Positions 6,498 to 14,868 of a stretch of 30,748 nt of DNA are shown in pieces; position 1 is the stretch's first letter, and every line of letters starts with the position of its first letter. The stretch spans positions 1 to 30,748 of the forward strand of contig JBDGXI010000020.1 in assembly GCA_039584685.1 (NCBI GenBank), in the 5' to 3' direction. The translations under genes and the position numbers were made by a program. The notes beneath the pieces are model-generated. The model was not told where the DNA came from. It was given only the letters and a program-made list of their open reading frames with translations, and did not search any database. The stretch comes from Benthicola sp039584685. Its GTDB lineage: Bacteria > Gemmatimonadota > Gemmatimonadetes > Palauibacterales > Palauibacteraceae.

Positions 6498-8699
6498 GTG
6501 CCTCGGGTAAGATCGAACATCCGCCGGTTTACCCTGGCATGCGCCACTCTGGCGTGCGTTGGACTCATCCAGCCCCCTTCCGCGTCTGCACAGGCGCACT
6601 CGCCGCCGACCGGCCGCGCCGCGCGTTCATCTCGGCCGGACACCATTCCATCGGATACATACGTGGACGAAGGCGCTCGTTACCTGATTCAGCGAGCGCA
6701 GCAGGCTCGCGGTACGGAAGCGGCGGGTCTCGCCAGCTACGAGGCCACGATCACGGAGCGCGTCTACGTGGGCCTCTCGGCCTCCCGATTCCGCCGCGAG
6801 CGGGGGCTGTTCGTGAGCGAGCAGATCGCCCGGGTGCGGTGGGACGCGGCCGGCACCGAAACGTACCGGTGGCTCGGAAGCCGGCAGGAAGTGCCTATCA
6901 TAGGTGACGCGGCCGAAATCGACGAAGGCTGCCGGACCCGGGACGGAGAAACGACCCGGTGTGGTGAGGACCCGGACGACCTCATCCCTCTCGATCCGAC
7001 CGAGGACCGCCTGATGATGGGCGGGGAGACCTTCCTCCACCCCCTCGCTGACACGGCGGGCTTACACTACCGGTTTTCTTCCGGCGACACCATCCGAATC
7101 GTGCTTCCGTCCAGCGGCCGCGAGATCACTCTCGTGCAGATCAATATCGAGCCGAGGCGGCCTGAGTTCGGGCTCCTCGCGGGCGCCGTGTGGTTCGACA
7201 GGGAAACCGCGGCCCTCGTGCGGGGTGCCTATCGGCCGGCGCGCGACTTCAACCTGGAGATCGACGAGCCCGACGATGCAGAAGACGTGCCCGGCTTCAT
7301 CAAGCCGATTACCGCCAGCGTCGATCACATGATCGTGGATTACGCGCTGCAGGAATTGCGCTGGTGGCTGCCGTGGCGCATTCGATTCGAAGGAGAGGGC
7401 CGGGCCGGCGGGTTGCTCAGGGTGCCGGTCGCGGTCGAGATCACGGTCAGGGACTACTCGCTCAACCAGGTCGACACTCTGGACGTGGCCCAGGAAGATC
7501 TGCCTCCGGGATGGGAGAGGCGCACGCACGAACGCGAGCTGGACGATGGGACGAAGATCCGGGAGGTAGTGATTCTCCCGCCCCGCGACTCGCTCCGGAA
7601 CTCACCTCTCCTGTCCGACGACTTCTTTGCGGGCGAGCCGCTGAGCTTCAGCCGGGCCGAGATCGAGCGGATGGAAGAGGAACTGGACCAGCTCACGGTG
7701 GCCAGCGCCCTGCCCAGCCCCGCCCTGTCGCGGTTCGGGATCTTCCGCTACAACCGTGTGGAGGCTCTGAGCGCCGGGTTGCGGAGGGAAGGCCCGGTTG
7801 CCGGCATGACCGGTTGGGGAGAGCTCCGGCTCGGGATCGGTGACCTGATTCCGAACGTCGAACTCGGCCTGCGCGAGGATGTGTCAGGCGGGTCCGTCGA
7901 GGCGTCAGCCTACTACCGGTTGCAGGCGGCCAACGACTGGGGCAATCCTCTCAACCTCGAGAGCTCGATCAACGCACTTCTGTTCGGCGCAGACTACGGT
8001 GAGTACTACCGGGCAGGCGGAGTCTCCATCGGGCTCAAGAACGAGACGGGTCGGGTTCGGCACGAGGTCACGGCTTTCGCCGAGTCGCATTGGTCGGAGA
8101 AGAAGAACACGAACTTCTCGTTGGCCAATCTTCTCGGACGGTCAGACCCGCCGCCGAACATCGAAGCGGACGCGATCTCGATCGCCGGCCTCGCCGGGCG
8201 TTTGCGTACCCAGTCGGGGGTGGATCCCGGTGAGCCGATCACCACCGGATCCGTCTGGGGTGAGGTGGGCGTCGGCGACGTGGAATACGCGCGCATCGCC
8301 ATAGGCGCGAGTGCGTCGCTCCCGCTGTTCTGGAGACTCGGCGGCAGCCTCGAGTGGTCCGTCGGGACCACGTTCGGGGACGTGCCCACCCAGCGCCTGT
8401 ACTATCTCGCCGGGCCGCAGACGGTTCGTTCGTTCGAGCCGGGCCAGATCGCCGGCGAGGCGTTCTGGCTGGCGCGCGTCGAGCTTGCTGTCGGATATCC
8501 GCTGTTCCGGTTGGTGGGGTTCAGCGACTTCGGCTCCGCCGGGGAACTGCCTGATCTGGGGTCGGTCGATCCGTTCGTCGCCGTGGGCGGGGGCTTTTCC
8601 CTCCTCGACGGCCTGCTGCGGGCGGATCTGGCGCGAGGAGTACACGGTTCGGGACCGCTGCGCTGGCAATTCCTGCTGTATCTCGACGCCCTCATGTAG
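6498..8699 (+). CDS. Outer-membrane beta-barrel protein, Omp85/BamA-like C-terminus
   Basis: 733 residues. The GTG at 6498 is preceded by a ggagag purine run. The signal peptide ends near ASAQA (about residue 32). The N-terminal half (about 50-330) is a beta-rich soluble region, with a 2-Cys segment EGCRTRDGETTRCGED. A linker of charged residues (about 335-400) follows. The C-terminal half is made of alternating short beta strands ending in LAGPQTVRSFEPGQIAG (VRSF at the place of the VRGF/Y motif of Omp85 barrels), a strand VELAVGYPLFRLVGFSDFG, and a last strand RWQFLLYLDALM. It probably sits in the outer membrane; what it inserts or transports is unknown. No canonical POTRA repeats are obvious. 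It stands alone, divergent from the dehydrogenase. Confidence 0.75.
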   Translation: MPRVRSNIRRFTLACATLACVGLIQPPSASAQAHSPPTGRAARSSRPDTIPSDTYVDEGARYLIQRAQQARGTEAAGLASYEATITERVYVGLSASRFRRERGLFVSEQIARVRWDAAGTETYRWLGSRQEVPIIGDAAEIDEGCRTRDGETTRCGEDPDDLIPLDPTEDRLMMGGETFLHPLADTAGLHYRFSSGDTIRIVLPSSGREITLVQINIEPRRPEFGLLAGAVWFDRETAALVRGAYRPARDFNLEIDEPDDAEDVPGFIKPITASVDHMIVDYALQELRWWLPWRIRFEGEGRAGGLLRVPVAVEITVRDYSLNQVDTLDVAQEDLPPGWERRTHERELDDGTKIREVVILPPRDSLRNSPLLSDDFFAGEPLSFSRAEIERMEEELDQLTVASALPSPALSRFGIFRYNRVEALSAGLRREGPVAGMTGWGELRLGIGDLIPNVELGLREDVSGGSVEASAYYRLQAANDWGNPLNLESSINALLFGADYGEYYRAGGVSIGLKNETGRVRHEVTAFAESHWSEKKNTNFSLANLLGRSDPPPNIEADAISIAGLAGRLRTQSGVDPGEPITTGSVWGEVGVGDVEYARIAIGASASLPLFWRLGGSLEWSVGTTFGDVPTQRLYYLAGPQTVRSFEPGQIAGEAFWLARVELAVGYPLFRLVGFSDFGSAGELPDLGSVDPFVAVGGGFSLLDGLLRADLARGVHGSGPLRWQFLLYLDALM

Positions 8700-8774
8700 C
8701 GGGCTTTTCACCTGGGTCTCGGAGTACGATCTTGTCCCGACGGCGGTGAGCGCACGAGACGAAAGGTCGCTTCG

Positions 8775-9443
8775 ATGGTCATCTCTCCGGTCCAGGTCAA
8801 GATCTGCTGCATCCGGTCGTCCGAGGAAGCTCGGACGGCGGTGTCGTTCGGCGCGGCAGCCGTCGGGCTGGTCTCGGAGATGCCGGTGGGACCGGGCGAG
8901 CTGTCCGTGGATGCGATCAGGGAAATCCTGGAGTCCGTGCCGTCTTCCGTCGGCACCTTCCTCCTCACCGCGGTAACCGATGCGGGTCGCCTGATCGAGA
9001 AGGTTCGGGCTTGCGGAGTGAATACGCTCCAGTTGTGGGATTCGCTCGAGCCTTCCCACTATGCTCGCCTGCGCAAGGAGCTGCCCGCCGTGTCCATCGT
9101 TCAGGCCATACACGTGATCGACCGGTCCTCGGTGCACTCGGCCGTCGAGGCGGCGCGACTCGTGGACGCCCTGGTGCTGGATTCCTCCAGCCGGCAGGCA
9201 CCGCTGCGCTGGGAGTCACAGGCTGGCTCGACGCACGATTGGGACATCAGCCGCCAGATCGTCGAGACGGTGGACTGCCCGGTGCTGCTTGCCGGAGGAC
9301 TCGACGCGGACAACGTCGAGTTCGCGGTGCGCACGGTCCGTCCATACGGGGTTGACGTGTGCACCGGTGTGCGGACCGGAGACGCGCTCGACCGCCGGAA
9401 GCTGGTCTCGTTCGTCGAAGCGATCCGGAGGATCTCCGCCTGA
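8775..9443 (+). CDS. Phosphoribosylanthranilate isomerase-like protein (divergent TrpF)
   Basis: 222 residues; ATG at 8775 with a GGT/AAGG purine run upstream. The TIM-barrel pattern of TrpF is recognisable: QVKICC at the N-terminus (Cys11 at the place of the catalytic Cys), VDALVLDS (Asp136 at the catalytic Asp), THDWDISRQI (family: KTFDW), LLAGGLDADNVEFAVRTVRPYGVDVCTGVR at the phosphate site (described as GGLDADNV and DVCTGVR). Several usually conserved sites differ: KICC for KICG, QLWD for QLHG, CTGVR for SSGVE. TrpF isomerises phosphoribosylanthranilate in tryptophan synthesis, but no other trp gene is nearby. It may be the sole, divergent TrpF or a paralogue with another substrate. Confidence 0.7.
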   Translation: MVISPVQVKICCIRSSEEARTAVSFGAAAVGLVSEMPVGPGELSVDAIREILESVPSSVGTFLLTAVTDAGRLIEKVRACGVNTLQLWDSLEPSHYARLRKELPAVSIVQAIHVIDRSSVHSAVEAARLVDALVLDSSSRQAPLRWESQAGSTHDWDISRQIVETVDCPVLLAGGLDADNVEFAVRTVRPYGVDVCTGVRTGDALDRRKLVSFVEAIRRISA

Positions 9444-9457
9444 TTGGGGGCCGGTGC

Positions 9458-10201
9458 TCAGCCGGTCAGCTCGACCAGGCGCGGAAGCACGACTCCGGCC
9501 GGGCCCAGCAAGCTGACATCGGCTACGTGGCTGATCGGAGTGGGCTCCAGGTTCACCTCGATGATCCCGGCGCCTCTCGATCCCGCCATTCTGGCGAACG
9601 AAGCGGCCGGCTCCACCAGGCCGGACGTGCCGACCACGAGCATGACCTGGCATTCGCGCATCGCCTCGTCCGCGGCGACGAGTGCGAAGTCGGGCAGGTT
9701 CTCACCGAACCATACCACTGCCGGGCGGAGCATGTCGCCGCACTCGGGGCACGGCGGAACGGCCTCGGGCGGCAGATCGCTGGAGGCGCACCGGTAGGAG
9801 CAGATCCGGCACCGGACCTGCCGCAGCGACCCGTGCAGCTCCGTGACGTTCTCGCTGCCGGCGGCACGGTGAAGACCATCCACGTTCTGCGTTATCAGCC
9901 AGAATCGATCCCACCGGCGCTCGAGTTCGGCCAGAGCGCGGTGGCCATCGTTGGGCTCGATCCCGGCCAGGGCTGCGATCCGGAATCGATAGAAGTCCCA
10001 GACCGCCTCCGGGTCCCGGTTGAACGCTCCCGGGGTAGCCAGGTCCATCGCCGACCGGCCGCGCCAGAAGCCCCCGGCTCCGCGGAACGTCGGCACCCCG
10101 CTCTCGGCCGAGATACCGGCTCCCGTGAGCACGGCCACACGCCTCGCCCGCGAGAGCATTTCGGCTGCCGTGCGCAGGCTGCTCTCGTCCATGTCGTTCA
10201 C
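9458..10201 (-). CDS. cobB: NAD-dependent protein deacylase, sirtuin (CobB/SIRT5-like)
   Basis: 247 residues from the GTG at 10201, chosen because GGAGG lies 7 bases upstream; an in-frame start at 10246 lacks this and the ATG at 10192 is too far from it. It removes acyl groups from lysines, using NAD+. Motifs in order are TGAGISAESGVPTFR (NAD site), WDFYRFR, TQNVDGLHRAAGS with ELHGS (catalytic His), CRIC and CPEC (zinc ribbon, four Cys), WFGENLP, VVGTSGLVEPAA and IIEVNLEPTP. The Y-x-x-R in WDFYRFR is the pair that binds succinyl or malonyl lysine in SIRT5 and CobB, so desuccinylase activity is likely besides deacetylation. It is convergent with the TrpF-like gene (14-base gap) and divergent from the lipid kinase. 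Confidence 0.93.
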   Translation of the reverse strand: MNDMDESSLRTAAEMLSRARRVAVLTGAGISAESGVPTFRGAGGFWRGRSAMDLATPGAFNRDPEAVWDFYRFRIAALAGIEPNDGHRALAELERRWDRFWLITQNVDGLHRAAGSENVTELHGSLRQVRCRICSYRCASSDLPPEAVPPCPECGDMLRPAVVWFGENLPDFALVAADEAMRECQVMLVVGTSGLVEPAASFARMAGSRGAGIIEVNLEPTPISHVADVSLLGPAGVVLPRLVELTG

Positions 10202-10257
10202 GGCCTGACCTCCGGTCACTGGTGAAACGCGCGTCTCTTCCCGCAAGTTATCCCGCC

Positions 10258-11145
10258 ATGCGAACCCTCGTCATCCTGAATCCAGTTGCCGGCGGCCGGG
10301 CGGACGCGCGCGACCTGCATCGTCTCATCGGGCGGAAGATCGAAGGTGACTTCGTGACCACCGCGAACAGCGGAGATGCCGTGGCCATAGCCACCGAGGC
10401 GTCCCGCGCGGCGTACGGATCCGTCGTCGCGGTCGGGGGCGACGGAACGGTCCGAGAAGTGGCGATGGGATTACACCTCGGCGGTGGTGTGTCACGTCTC
10501 GGAATCGTGCCGGCCGGGACCGGAAACGACCTCGCCTTCTCTCTCGGCATACCCGCGGATATCGAGCGGGCAGCAGACGTGGCGGCAGGCGGCAGAACCG
10601 TCGACCTGGACTTGATCCGCGCGTCCAGAAGCGACGGGGTGGGGGAGCCGCGCTTCCTGGCCAACGCCGCGGTGGCTGGATTTGGCGGGCGAATCGGCGA
10701 TCGCATGAGCCCGACGCTGCGCCGTCGGTTCCGTCCCATCGCGTATCCCCTCGCCGCCCTGGGCCAGATCCGGGATCTGCGTCCCCACTCCGTGCGGCTG
10801 GAGATCGACGGCCGGAAGATCGAGACCAGGGCCCTGATGATCATCGTGGCGAACGGCGAGTACGCCGGCGGTCGCATCCGCTTCGCTCCGGGAGCGTCCA
10901 CCGGTGACGGACTGCTGGACCTGGTGCTCGTCCACGCTGTGAGTCCTCCGAAGATCGTAACCCTGGTACCACGTGTCCTATCGGGCCGGCACACGGGGCA
11001 CCCCGCCGTTTCCATGTTCCGTGCTGCCAGCGTCCGGATCGAGTCTGATCCACCGATGTGGGTCAATCTCGACGGGGACACCTGGCGGGCCGGCAATTCC
11101 TCGTTTCAGATCGTTCCCGCCGCCATTCGAGTGGCCGTTCCCTGA
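10258..11145 (+). CDS. Diacylglycerol kinase-family lipid kinase (YegS/DagK-like)
   Basis: 295 residues. I start at ATG 10258, where the conserved N-terminal strand RTLVILNPVAGG begins; a GTG at 10222 would add 12 residues and is also possible, and neither has a clear Shine-Dalgarno sequence. The DAGK catalytic domain is shown by NPVAGGRA, VVAVGGDGTVREVAMGL (nucleotide-binding GGDGT) and GIVPAGTGNDLAFSLGIP. The C-terminal beta-sandwich includes LMIIVANGEYAGGRIRFAPG (product: usual NG..GGG-like stretch), DGLLDLVLV and MWVNLDGD, which carries the DGD motif. It phosphorylates a lipid such as diacylglycerol at the membrane with ATP. A single gene; divergent from the sirtuin. Confidence 0.9.
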   Translation: MRTLVILNPVAGGRADARDLHRLIGRKIEGDFVTTANSGDAVAIATEASRAAYGSVVAVGGDGTVREVAMGLHLGGGVSRLGIVPAGTGNDLAFSLGIPADIERAADVAAGGRTVDLDLIRASRSDGVGEPRFLANAAVAGFGGRIGDRMSPTLRRRFRPIAYPLAALGQIRDLRPHSVRLEIDGRKIETRALMIIVANGEYAGGRIRFAPGASTGDGLLDLVLVHAVSPPKIVTLVPRVLSGRHTGHPAVSMFRAASVRIESDPPMWVNLDGDTWRAGNSSFQIVPAAIRVAVP

Positions 11146-11266
11146 CGGGCAACGCTGACTCCGTTGTCACATGTCCAAGCTTGCAGAGGAACACGGGCCG
11201 CCGCCCGTCGTCGAGCTGGAGCCCCGAGCCGGGGTGAGACGAACGCGAAAACGAGGAGCGTGGGAG

Positions 11267-12322
11267 ATGAGCGTGAAGGTATGGGGATTCGTCGCCGCGG
11301 CGACGCTGGCAGGAGCCGTGGCCGTGGCCGGGACGCTGAGCGCGCAGGAGAAGCCCGACTCGGAGAGCCGGGTGCGCGTGCTCGCGTTCAGCCAGGGAAG
11401 CTACCTGGGCTTGTTCATAGCCGATGTGACGGCCGAGGATGTCGAGAGACTGGACCTCCCGGAAGAACGCGGCGTGCTGATCAGTGGGGTGGCGGACGAG
11501 GGTCCGGCCCGCGATGCCGGCTTGCAGGAGGACGACGTGATCGTGAGCTGGAACGGCGATCGAATCGAAGGCGAGACGCAGCTTCGCCGGATCCTGGGAG
11601 AAACACCGGCGGGACGCACGGCGTCGCTCGGCGTCATTCGCGCAGGCTCGGAACGAACCATCGCCGTCGAGCTCGGCCATCGCGGCGGTCCCGGGGGCGC
11701 GTTCAGCTTTCGCTCGGGGTGGGACGAGGACCAGGCGATCGAGCTTCGCGAACATCTCGAGAAAAGCCGGGAGCACCTCGGAGACGTGAGGGTCCATATC
11801 GGCGAGATGCCGCACGTCATGACCCTCATGTCGATGCGGGGCGGGCGACTTGGCGTCGCGATCCAGACGCTGGACGGCCAGCTCGCCGAGTATTTCGGCC
11901 TGGACGATCGCGCCGGCGCGCTGATCACCAACGTCCGCGAGGACTCGCCGGCGGCTGCGGCGGGTCTGAAGGCAGGTGATGTGATCGTCGCGGTGGCTGG
12001 TGAGGACGTGGAGTCCCCATCCGAAGTGTCGCGATTGGTGTGGGACGCCGATGCGGGACCCGTCGCCATTCGGATCCTGCGGGATCGCCAGGAGCGTACG
12101 GTGACCGTTGACCTTCCGGAGTCCGAGAACGGGGAGATGAACGGCTTCTTCTTCGGGCCCAAGGACTTCGACATGGAGTTCGACGTCGACGACGCGCACG
12201 TGGAGTGGGCCGAGCCGCTCCGGGAGCTGTCCCGCCTCGAGGTGTTCAGGTCGCCCGAGGGACCGGTGAACTGGGTGCCCATGCGGTCCGTGCGGTCGGT
12301 GCCGCGCTCGCTGTCGATCTGA
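11267..12322 (+). CDS. Exported protein with two PDZ domains, no protease domain
   Basis: 351 residues. ATG 11267 has GAGGAG 8 bases upstream, and starting here gives a proper Sec signal peptide (VKVWGFVAAATLAGAVAVAG, cleavage near LSAQ). Two PDZ domains are visible: the first about residues 45-140 (YLGLFIADV, then GVLISGVADEGPARDAGLQE, DDVIVSWNG) and the second about 195-285 (GRLGVAIQTL, then GALITNVREDSPAAAAGLKA, GDVIVAVAG). The domain pair resembles the C-terminal part of DegP/HtrA, but no trypsin-like catalytic domain is present. It may be an adaptor or chaperone in the periplasm. A strong GC hairpin follows the stop codon. The C-terminal tail (DMEFDVDDAHVEW) is acidic. Confidence 0.85.
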   Translation: MSVKVWGFVAAATLAGAVAVAGTLSAQEKPDSESRVRVLAFSQGSYLGLFIADVTAEDVERLDLPEERGVLISGVADEGPARDAGLQEDDVIVSWNGDRIEGETQLRRILGETPAGRTASLGVIRAGSERTIAVELGHRGGPGGAFSFRSGWDEDQAIELREHLEKSREHLGDVRVHIGEMPHVMTLMSMRGGRLGVAIQTLDGQLAEYFGLDDRAGALITNVREDSPAAAAGLKAGDVIVAVAGEDVESPSEVSRLVWDADAGPVAIRILRDRQERTVTVDLPESENGEMNGFFFGPKDFDMEFDVDDAHVEWAEPLRELSRLEVFRSPEGPVNWVPMRSVRSVPRSLSI

Positions 12323-12329
12323 GCGTAGC

Positions 12330-12363
12330 CGCGCGGGGGCGGTCGCTCGGCCGCCCCCGCGCG
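12330..12363 (+). terminator. 13-bp perfect GC hairpin after the PDZ gene
   Basis: cgcgcgggggcgg (12330-12342) is perfectly complementary to ccgcccccgcgcg (12351-12363); a c-g and a u-g pair close the stem to a 4-base loop. It lies 7 bases after the stop of the PDZ protein gene. It has no T-tract, so it may be a Rho-assisted or non-canonical terminator. Confidence 0.55.
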
Positions 12364-12393
12364 ACGGCAAGTTGCGCACGTCTGTATCCGTGA

Positions 12394-12422
12394 TTGTCGC
12401 GGCTCGCTGCGCCCGCTAACCT
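12394..12422 (+). promoter_or_regulatory. Predicted sigma-70 promoter giving a leaderless mRNA
   Basis: ttgtcg (12394-12399), 17-base spacer, taacct (12417-12422), then 7 bases to the ATG at 12430. This spacing puts the transcription start at or next to the A of the ATG. No Shine-Dalgarno sequence precedes that ATG, which agrees with a leaderless transcript. Confidence 0.5.
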
Positions 12423-12429
12423 GTCGTGC

Positions 12430-13644
12430 ATGTCGAACGGACAGGATCCCCGCGAGATCATCACTCCGGACGCCTTTTCGGTGTCCCAGGACCTGCTCGG
12501 TCTTCCCCTCGCTCATCCGTGGCGCCGGGCCGCGGCGATCCTCATCGACCTGGTGCTGATCGCCCTCCTGGCCAACGCGAAGTCCGTACTGTTCGCACTC
12601 GCCGGGGGGACGTTTCTCTTCTGGCTCGCCTTCAGGGGGCGGAAGGCCGGACTGGGTTCCACGCTGGCGCGGGCCACGATCGGATGCGGCGGCGCCATAA
12701 CGGTCTTCGTCGCCGTGGTCGCGATCTGGGGCACGATGTTCCTGGATGAAGACACGGTTTTGACCGACATCGGAGGGGAGGGCGGAGAGGCCGTGCCGCT
12801 GACGGTCGGCGCGGCGAGGGACTTCGGATCCATGCTGTTCACCGAGGACACTATCCAGGCGGAGGAGGCAGCCGCCCGACTGGTGCGCCGCCTCGAAGAC
12901 GATGGGGTCTCTCCGGAGCAGATCCAGGAGATGCTGGCAGATGTCACGGTCGATGGCGACAACGAGCCCGTGATCCGCGCGATAAAGCGGGCGATCGGAG
13001 CGGAGGAGGCTTCGCAGGACCCGGAGTACGAGGAAATGAGCCTCGATTCGCTGCTCGAGGCCTATAATTCGGCCCTCGCCGCGGGCGACACGGCCGGCGT
13101 GCAGAGCACGGCGCCCGTTCTGGGCCGGCGCCTCGCACGGGCCGACTGGGACGCCAGCGAAAGGGAGATCGCACGTCTCGAGGCGCGGAGCGATGGACTG
13201 GCCGCCCAGTTGGTCGAGACCGAGCAGCGGTTGGAGGCCGAGCGCGACAAGGGCATCATCGCCACCATCATCGGCTTCCTGGACGAGCTGGGGCTGGGGA
13301 TCGGCTGGTCCGGCCTGTACTTCACGTTTCTCACGGCCTTCTTCCGTGGCCGCACACCCGGGAAGCGGGTGTTGGGGATTCGCGTGCTCCGACTCGACGG
13401 CTCCGCCCTGAGCTACTGGGTCGCCTTCGAGAGGTTCGGCGGATACGCGGCCTCGCTGTTCACCGGCATGGAGGGTTTCCTGCGGATCCTGTGGGACCGG
13501 AATCGCCAGTGCCTGCAGGACAAGCTTGCGGAGACCGTCGTGATCCGGGAAACGAAGGAGGCCCGCGCCCAGCTGGCCGTGGGAGCAGCCAGGCGCGGAA
13601 CCTCAGACAAGCCCTGGAAGGGTGGGGCGATCTCCGGTACCTGA
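12430..13644 (+). CDS. RDD-family membrane protein with a large insert
   Basis: 404 residues from ATG 12430 (an in-frame TTG at 12394 overlaps the predicted -35 box, so I reject it). The N-terminal part, HPWRRAAAILIDLVLIALL, is the first RDD helix with its Arg-Asp signature. Two more hydrophobic segments follow (about 50-105). A long hydrophilic, acidic insert (about 105-275) with helical, coiled-coil-like sequence near residues 210-272 interrupts the domain. The RDD domain resumes with YFTFLTAFFRGRTPGKRVLGI and RQCLQDKLAETVVI, both family hallmarks. RDD proteins have poorly known roles, some as sodium/proton exchangers. The insert is unusual, since most family members have the helices close together. 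Confidence 0.82.
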   Translation: MSNGQDPREIITPDAFSVSQDLLGLPLAHPWRRAAAILIDLVLIALLANAKSVLFALAGGTFLFWLAFRGRKAGLGSTLARATIGCGGAITVFVAVVAIWGTMFLDEDTVLTDIGGEGGEAVPLTVGAARDFGSMLFTEDTIQAEEAAARLVRRLEDDGVSPEQIQEMLADVTVDGDNEPVIRAIKRAIGAEEASQDPEYEEMSLDSLLEAYNSALAAGDTAGVQSTAPVLGRRLARADWDASEREIARLEARSDGLAAQLVETEQRLEAERDKGIIATIIGFLDELGLGIGWSGLYFTFLTAFFRGRTPGKRVLGIRVLRLDGSALSYWVAFERFGGYAASLFTGMEGFLRILWDRNRQCLQDKLAETVVIRETKEARAQLAVGAARRGTSDKPWKGGAISGT

Positions 13645-13652
13645 GCGCTGCC

Positions 13653-14729
13653 TCAGTTCTGAATCAGCCCGATATCTCCAGAGCCGGTGTCCACCTCGAG
13701 CGATCCCCCGCCGGTTCCGACCCTTCCCCTCACGTAATCCTCACCCATCTCCTCGACGGTCAATGGGAAATCCGAGTGAATGTCGCCGGAGCTGGTGTCC
13801 AGCTCCACACTGGATTCCCACGAAACCGGCAGAGCGAGCGTCACGTCGCCGGAGCCCGTGTCCACCGAGATCTCGGAGGTACTGGACAGGAAGGCGATTT
13901 GCACGTCGCCGGAGCCCGTGTCCACAGACACCTCCGCGGCTTCGACGCCCTGTACAGCGACGTCACCGGAGCCCGTGTCCACGTTCAGTTCACCCACGGT
14001 GATGCCCGTTCCACTCACGTCGCCGGAACCCGTATCCGCCGTGAGATCGCCGCCTGACACGTTGTCGGCCGACACGTCGCCGGATCCCGTATCCACCGTC
14101 ACGTCACCCCGCGCACCATCTATCGACACGTCGCCGGATCCCGTATCGAGCACCAGGTGGCCGGACGTGCCGGACGAAGAAATGTCGGCGGATCCGGCGC
14201 TGACCGTGAGATCGCCGTCCACGTTGGAAACGACAACTTCACCCGCGGCCAGGTAAACGAGAACCGTCCTGCCATCGGGGATCCGAATGTCCAGGTCGGC
14301 GTAGGCGTCGAGCCCCCCTCCGTCCTCCCGGATCTTCACCTTTCGACCCCGGTCGCCGCCTCCCCGATAGAACGTCCCGTCGTCCCGGACGTGCAGCTCG
14401 GTGCCGCCTCCGGCGTACGCGATCTCATCTGCGGGATAGACGATGCGAAGCGCCTCTACGCGTCGCACCCCGTCACTGTCGAGATCGACGGCGCCCGACG
14501 CCACCTGGAGCAGCCCGGCGTCCGCTCCTCCGCGCCGCACTTCGACCGTGAGTGCGGAGCCGCCCCCCGTGACGTTGACCTCGCCGGCGAGGTTCCACAC
14601 CGCCGCCGGGTCGCCGGAAAGCTCGTAGGTCTCCTGTGCCGAGGCGGGCGCCGCCGGGACCACCAGAACCGCGGCTGCCACCAGGGTCCCGTTCCTGACG
14701 ATTCTCTGAATTGACTCTGACTGCCACAT
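13653..14729 (-). CDS. Exported DUF4097-type beta-repeat protein
   Basis: 358 residues from the ATG at 14729, which has a perfect AGGAGG 8 bases upstream; longer frames run into the SpeA gene. A signal peptide ends near APASAQ. The N-terminal region (about 35-150) is beta-rich. From about 165 onward, eight copies of a motif like VDTGSGDV, each 19-25 residues apart, form a repeat array typical of DUF4097 (a right-handed beta-helix-like fold also found in putative adhesins). The seventh copy reads LDTSSGDI and the last EVDTGSGDI. It is predicted to be periplasmic or surface-exposed. It is convergent with the RDD gene (8-base gap) and divergent from speA. A specific function is not known. Confidence 0.85.
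   Translation of the reverse strand: MWQSESIQRIVRNGTLVAAAVLVVPAAPASAQETYELSGDPAAVWNLAGEVNVTGGGSALTVEVRRGGADAGLLQVASGAVDLDSDGVRRVEALRIVYPADEIAYAGGGTELHVRDDGTFYRGGGDRGRKVKIREDGGGLDAYADLDIRIPDGRTVLVYLAAGEVVVSNVDGDLTVSAGSADISSSGTSGHLVLDTGSGDVSIDGARGDVTVDTGSGDVSADNVSGGDLTADTGSGDVSGTGITVGELNVDTGSGDVAVQGVEAAEVSVDTGSGDVQIAFLSSTSEISVDTGSGDVTLALPVSWESSVELDTSSGDIHSDFPLTVEEMGEDYVRGRVGTGGGSLEVDTGSGDIGLIQN
13670..14152 (-). repeat. Degenerate DNA repeats coding the DTGSGDV motif
   Basis: The + strand shows about eight copies of a sequence like gtcgccggagcccgtgtcca at irregular spacing of 57-75 bases. Several copies are near-identical at the DNA level, including third positions, which suggests recent duplication or gene conversion inside the gene. 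Spacing is irregular and the units are coding, so this is not a CRISPR array. Confidence 0.75.
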
Positions 14730-14796
14730 CGCGTGCGCCTCCTGGATTTGCCGTGGTGATGACGCGTCGCACCGGACCCGTCCCCTAATGGATAGG

Positions 14797-14806
14797 GTAC
14801 GCGTAC
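14797..14806. promoter_or_regulatory. Palindrome gtacgcgtac between divergent genes
   Basis: A perfect 10-base palindrome in the 139-base gap between the DUF4097 gene (minus) and speA (plus). It contains the same gtac ends as the ferritin-upstream palindrome. It could be part of an operator, but 10 bases are few and only weak promoter-like elements (ttgacg at 14813, tatctt at 14855) are nearby. Confidence 0.2.
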
Positions 14807-14868
14807 TAAAGGTTGACGCCACCCTCAGTGCTCCCGATGCGGATCGTTCCGGTGTATCTTCGTCAGCC

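Noticed and set aside
8142..9137. Minus-strand open frame opposite the outer-membrane protein and TrpF-like genes
   Set aside because: High Arg/Asp/Gln shadow composition and opposite to two well-supported genes.
13670..14152. CRISPR-like array of repeats
   Set aside because: The units are coding, vary in spacing and sequence, and produce a DUF4097 motif array. No spacers and no cas genes are present.
14813..14841. ttgacg as the -35 box of speA
   Set aside because: At 17 bases downstream there is only gatgcg, and the tatctt at 14855 is too far (36 bases) to be its partner.
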